Positions 22,030 to 24,504 of a stretch of DNA of 24,504 nucleotides are shown here, in pieces. The translations under genes were made by a program, and so were the position numbers. Under the pieces are notes generated by a model, which did no database searches, had not been told where the DNA came from, and worked only from the letters and a program-made list of their open reading frames with translations. Each line of letters opens with the position of its first letter. Positions within the stretch are counted from its first letter, which is position 1. The DNA is from Lachnospiraceae bacterium (GTDB lineage: Bacteria; Bacillota; Clostridia; Lachnospirales; Lachnospiraceae): the NCBI GenBank assembly GCA_900770345.1, contig CAAGKF010000250.1:1-24504 (forward strand), given 5' to 3'.

Positions 22030-22045
22030 TGACTTGTTACGAAGA

Positions 22046-22074
22046 ATTATATACCAGTTTTGGGGGGATGTCAA
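22046..22074 (-). promoter_or_regulatory. Consensus sigma-A promoter of nth
   Basis: Minus-strand TTGACA (22074-22069), exactly 17 bp, and TATAAT (22051-22046): a perfect match at both boxes. The predicted start near 22039 is upstream of the cloverleaf, so the whole element is transcribed as the 5' end of the nth mRNA. Confidence 0.8.
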
Positions 22075-22093
22075 AAGGCTCTTTTCGACTTCC

Positions 22094-22122
22094 TTGACTT
22101 TCCTTCTTTTTCGGGATATAGT
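22094..22122 (+). promoter_or_regulatory. Sigma-A promoter of the MATE gene
   Basis: TTGACT (22094-22099), a 17-bp spacer and TATAGT (22117-22122), about 28 nt before the MATE ATG. It is back to back with the nth promoter, with 19 bp between the two -35 boxes. Confidence 0.7.
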
Positions 22123-22150
22123 TTAACAATGACAGAAAGGACTGATTTTT

Positions 22151-23515
22151 ATGAATACAGAAAAAGAAACAAAGGATGTTGACCTGGGGACGGGAAATGT
22201 GGGGAAGCTGCTGTTTAAGCTGGCTTTTCCGGCAATTACCGCTCAGATCATCAACGTACTTTACAATATGGTGGACCGCATGTATATCGGACACCTGCCC
22301 GGCGTGGGCGCCAATGCCCTGACAGGTGTGGGCGTTACTTTTCCCGTTATTACGTCGATCTCCGCTTTTGCCGCTCTGGTAAGCATGGGCGGCGCTCCCA
22401 GGGCCTCAATCATGCTGGGTAAAGGCAAAAAGGAAGAGGCGGAAAACATCCTGGGCAACTGTACCACAGCACTGATCACTGCCGCCCTTGTTCTGACTCT
22501 GTTTTTCCAGATCTTCGGCAGACAGATCCTTCTTATGTTCGGCGCCAGCGGCAATACCATCGAATATGGCTGGAGCTATATGCAGATCTACTCTCTGGGG
22601 ACCATCTTCGTTCAGCTGTCTCTGGGATTAAACGCTTTCATCAACGCCCAGGGCTATGCAAAAACCGGTATGCTCACCGTGGTCATCGGAGCTGTCTGCA
22701 ACATTATTCTGGACCCCATCCTGATGTTTGTACTTCAGCTGGGCGTACGCGGAGCTGCGCTGGCAACCATCATTTCCCAGGGTGTCTCCGCCGCATGGGT
22801 GGTACTGTTTCTGGTTTCCAAAAAAAGCTTTCTGAATATCCGGCCCGCGTACATGCGTCCCAAAAAGGAGATCCTTCTTCCTTCCATTGCGCTGGGCTCT
22901 GCTCCCTTCGTCATGCAGCTTACGGAAAGTATTCTGAACATCTGCTTTAATACCTCTCTGCTGAAATACGGCGGCGATCTGGCAGTAGGCGCCATGACGA
23001 TTCTCGGAAGCGTCATGCAGTTTTCCATGCTGCCGATCACAGGTATGACCCAGGGAGCGCAGCCCATTGTCAGCTTCAATTACGGAGCGAAAAAAATGGA
23101 TCGCGTAAGCGCTGCCTTCCGCATTCTGCTTACGACATGCCTCTGCTATTCCACTCTCATGTGGGCTGTAAGCATGTTTGCCCCCGGAATATTTATCTCC
23201 ATTTTTACAAAAGATCCCGATCTGACCCTCTTCAGCATCCGGGCCATCCGCATTTATATGGCCTCGTACCTGATATTCGGTGCTCAGCTGGCCTGCCAGC
23301 AGACCTTTATCGCCCTGGGTGACAGCAAAACCTCTCTGTTCCTGGCTCTGCTGCGTAAGGTGATCCTGCTGATCCCGCTGATCTATATCCTGCCCCACTT
23401 CTTTGCAGATAAAGTAATGGCAGTATTTCTGGCAGAACCGACAGCCGACCTTCTTGCGGTCTGCACAACAGTGACTCTCTTTGTAAGGTCCTTCAAAAAA
23501 ATAATGAGAAACTGA
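22151..23515 (+). CDS. MATE family efflux transporter
   Basis: A 454-residue inner-membrane antiporter of the multidrug and toxic compound extrusion family, expected to export cationic compounds in exchange for Na+ or H+. It has about 12 hydrophobic segments. The N-terminal half carries the family pattern LAFPAITAQIINVLYNMVDRMYIGH (28-52) and ASIMLGKGKKEEAE; the second half carries ITGMTQGAQPIVSFNYGAKKMDRV, the matching loop after helix 8. Length is normal. It most resembles the MepA-like clostridial branch. The ATG follows AGAAAGGA by about 9 nt. It has its own promoter and shares a bidirectional terminator with the gene facing it. The substrate cannot be inferred. Confidence 0.93.
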   Translation: MNTEKETKDVDLGTGNVGKLLFKLAFPAITAQIINVLYNMVDRMYIGHLPGVGANALTGVGVTFPVITSISAFAALVSMGGAPRASIMLGKGKKEEAENILGNCTTALITAALVLTLFFQIFGRQILLMFGASGNTIEYGWSYMQIYSLGTIFVQLSLGLNAFINAQGYAKTGMLTVVIGAVCNIILDPILMFVLQLGVRGAALATIISQGVSAAWVVLFLVSKKSFLNIRPAYMRPKKEILLPSIALGSAPFVMQLTESILNICFNTSLLKYGGDLAVGAMTILGSVMQFSMLPITGMTQGAQPIVSFNYGAKKMDRVSAAFRILLTTCLCYSTLMWAVSMFAPGIFISIFTKDPDLTLFSIRAIRIYMASYLIFGAQLACQQTFIALGDSKTSLFLALLRKVILLIPLIYILPHFFADKVMAVFLAEPTADLLAVCTTVTLFVRSFKKIMRN

Positions 23516-23549
23516 GAACAATTATTTATCATCGCAAAAAGAATTTTAA

Positions 23550-23591
23550 AAGGCGGGAAGCTTTCCGATCCCCCGGAAAACTTCCCGCCTT
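23550..23591. terminator. Bidirectional intrinsic terminator
   Basis: AAGGCGGGAAG (23550-23560) pairs with CTTCCCGCCTT (23581-23591), with an inner TTTCCG/CGGAAA (23562-23567 with 23574-23579). The stem is flanked by A/T-rich runs on both sides and lies between the convergent MATE and isomerase genes, so it can serve both strands. Confidence 0.8.
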
Positions 23592-23631
23592 CTGCATGCT
23601 TTGTTTTATAATATTTTCTTCCGACAGCACC

Positions 23632-24483
23632 TTACACTCTGTCATAAATCTCCTGAAGGAAGGCCACATCAGAATGGAATCTGTCTCTGCTGGAATTTTC
23701 CAGCAGCATGGTGATCTGAGGCTTCATCTCCTTCACATGGCGCATCAGAGGTTCATATTTGAAAAGTCCGTCTCCCACATGGCGGAACAGCTGATTCTCA
23801 CCATCAAAAACGAAATCCTTTACATGAAGCACACTGATCCGGTCGCCGTAGTAAGCAAAAGCCTGATCGATAACCCGGGCCTGCTCCTCGGGATCCACCT
23901 GATCCGGATGGATCAGATTTACAGCATCCAGGATAACCTCTACGTTCGGAGAATCAATATCCTCCAGGAAACGCTTCATTCTGGCCGGACTGTACAGGGT
24001 GTGGTTAAATACGCCCTCTACGCCTACGATCACGCCCAGCTTTTCAGCAGCCGATACGATCTCACGCATACTCTTCAGGAGCAGCTGATAGCACTCCTCC
24101 GTATAAGTTTCCTTCGTAACGCGGAAATCAGGATCAAGACGTCCCGTTTCTGTTCCTACCATATCTGCTCCGATAACGCGGGCATATTTCAGATGCTCAA
24201 TAAAGCGGGCCACCTCAGCCTGACGCTTTGACTCAATAGGATTGGTAGGATTAATATAACAGCCCAGCACAGCCACATGAATATCATTCTTCTGAAGCTG
24301 AGAAGCAATATAGCGCGCAAAACCGGGGCTGTAATGACCGGTGGTAAAATCATAATTGCTGATGGATTTTTTAAATGCCAGCTGGATCTGATGAATATCA
24401 TTGGCCTTTGCCTGAGCAAATACCTCCTCCATCTCCATCCTTGGGCACAAATCATGGCATCTCATGCCGGTATTTAATTTCAT
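23632..24483 (-). CDS. Sugar phosphate isomerase/epimerase (xylose isomerase-like TIM barrel)
   Basis: A 283-residue single-domain TIM barrel of the AP-endonuclease-2/IolE group. Expected metal ligands are the Glu in GVEGVFNHT, the Asp in VILDAVNLIHP, the His in VLHVKDF and the Glu in LLENSS near the C-terminus, one each on successive strands. Such proteins epimerise or isomerise sugars, inositols or keto-sugars; the exact reaction is not readable. The ATG follows AAAGGAG by about 9 nt. It is on the minus strand at the right edge, so its promoter and any operon partner lie beyond the window. Confidence 0.88.
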   Translation of the reverse strand: MKLNTGMRCHDLCPRMEMEEVFAQAKANDIHQIQLAFKKSISNYDFTTGHYSPGFARYIASQLQKNDIHVAVLGCYINPTNPIESKRQAEVARFIEHLKYARVIGADMVGTETGRLDPDFRVTKETYTEECYQLLLKSMREIVSAAEKLGVIVGVEGVFNHTLYSPARMKRFLEDIDSPNVEVILDAVNLIHPDQVDPEEQARVIDQAFAYYGDRISVLHVKDFVFDGENQLFRHVGDGLFKYEPLMRHVKEMKPQITMLLENSSRDRFHSDVAFLQEIYDRV

Positions 24484-24504
24484 GGTCTTACTCTCCTTTT
24501 CCCG

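Overview
The window looks like the chromosome of an anaerobic, endospore-forming member of the Firmicutes, most likely a Lachnospiraceae-type gut clostridium. The evidence is moderate GC content, strong AGGAGG-type ribosome binding sites, a SpoVAF spore germination protein, a type 2 (Firmicutes) GalT, meso-diaminopimelate dehydrogenase, a DUF1576 membrane protein and a LysM-GH18 protein of the spore-hydrolase type. No phage, plasmid, CRISPR, tRNA or rRNA feature was seen, and no transposase gene.

Layout. 1-5773 (all minus) is a tight cluster read right to left: nadE, a SpoU/TrmH rRNA methylase, a small NfeD-like membrane protein, a patatin phospholipase, argF with its own promoter and ARG-box-like operator, a 100-residue membrane protein, and the start of birA cut by the window edge. 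5867-6781 (plus) is tcdA behind a sigma-A promoter with a LexA-like box and an early terminator. 6802-8158 (minus) is a YitT membrane protein and its upstream Rrf2/IscR-type regulator. 8159-8609 has no gene but holds a probable small RNA with its own promoter and terminator, plus a forespore (sigma-G type) promoter for spoVAF. 10020-10531, between the convergent spoVAF and cupin genes, holds two ~200-bp palindromic elements in opposite orientation.

10532-14856 holds a KdgF-like cupin, galT, a Gx_transp membrane protein divergent from a NusG-II-domain protein, and a DUF1576 protein. 14932-19033 (minus) runs ddh, an orphan molybdopterin oxidoreductase and a Gfo/Idh/MocA dehydrogenase. 19225-21850 (minus) runs nth, a LysM-GH18 hydrolase and suhB. 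Their promoter is a consensus sigma-A site that reads through a 131-bp four-arm (cloverleaf) palindrome in the nth leader. 22151-23515 (plus) is a MATE transporter, facing a minus-strand IolE-like isomerase across a bidirectional terminator.

The protein genes are mostly ordinary housekeeping and accessory metabolism. The least explained material is intergenic: the paired palindromes with compensatory changes (10024-10526), the cloverleaf leader (21899-22029), the candidate small RNA (8272-8402) and the LexA-box/terminator leader of tcdA (5867-6040).
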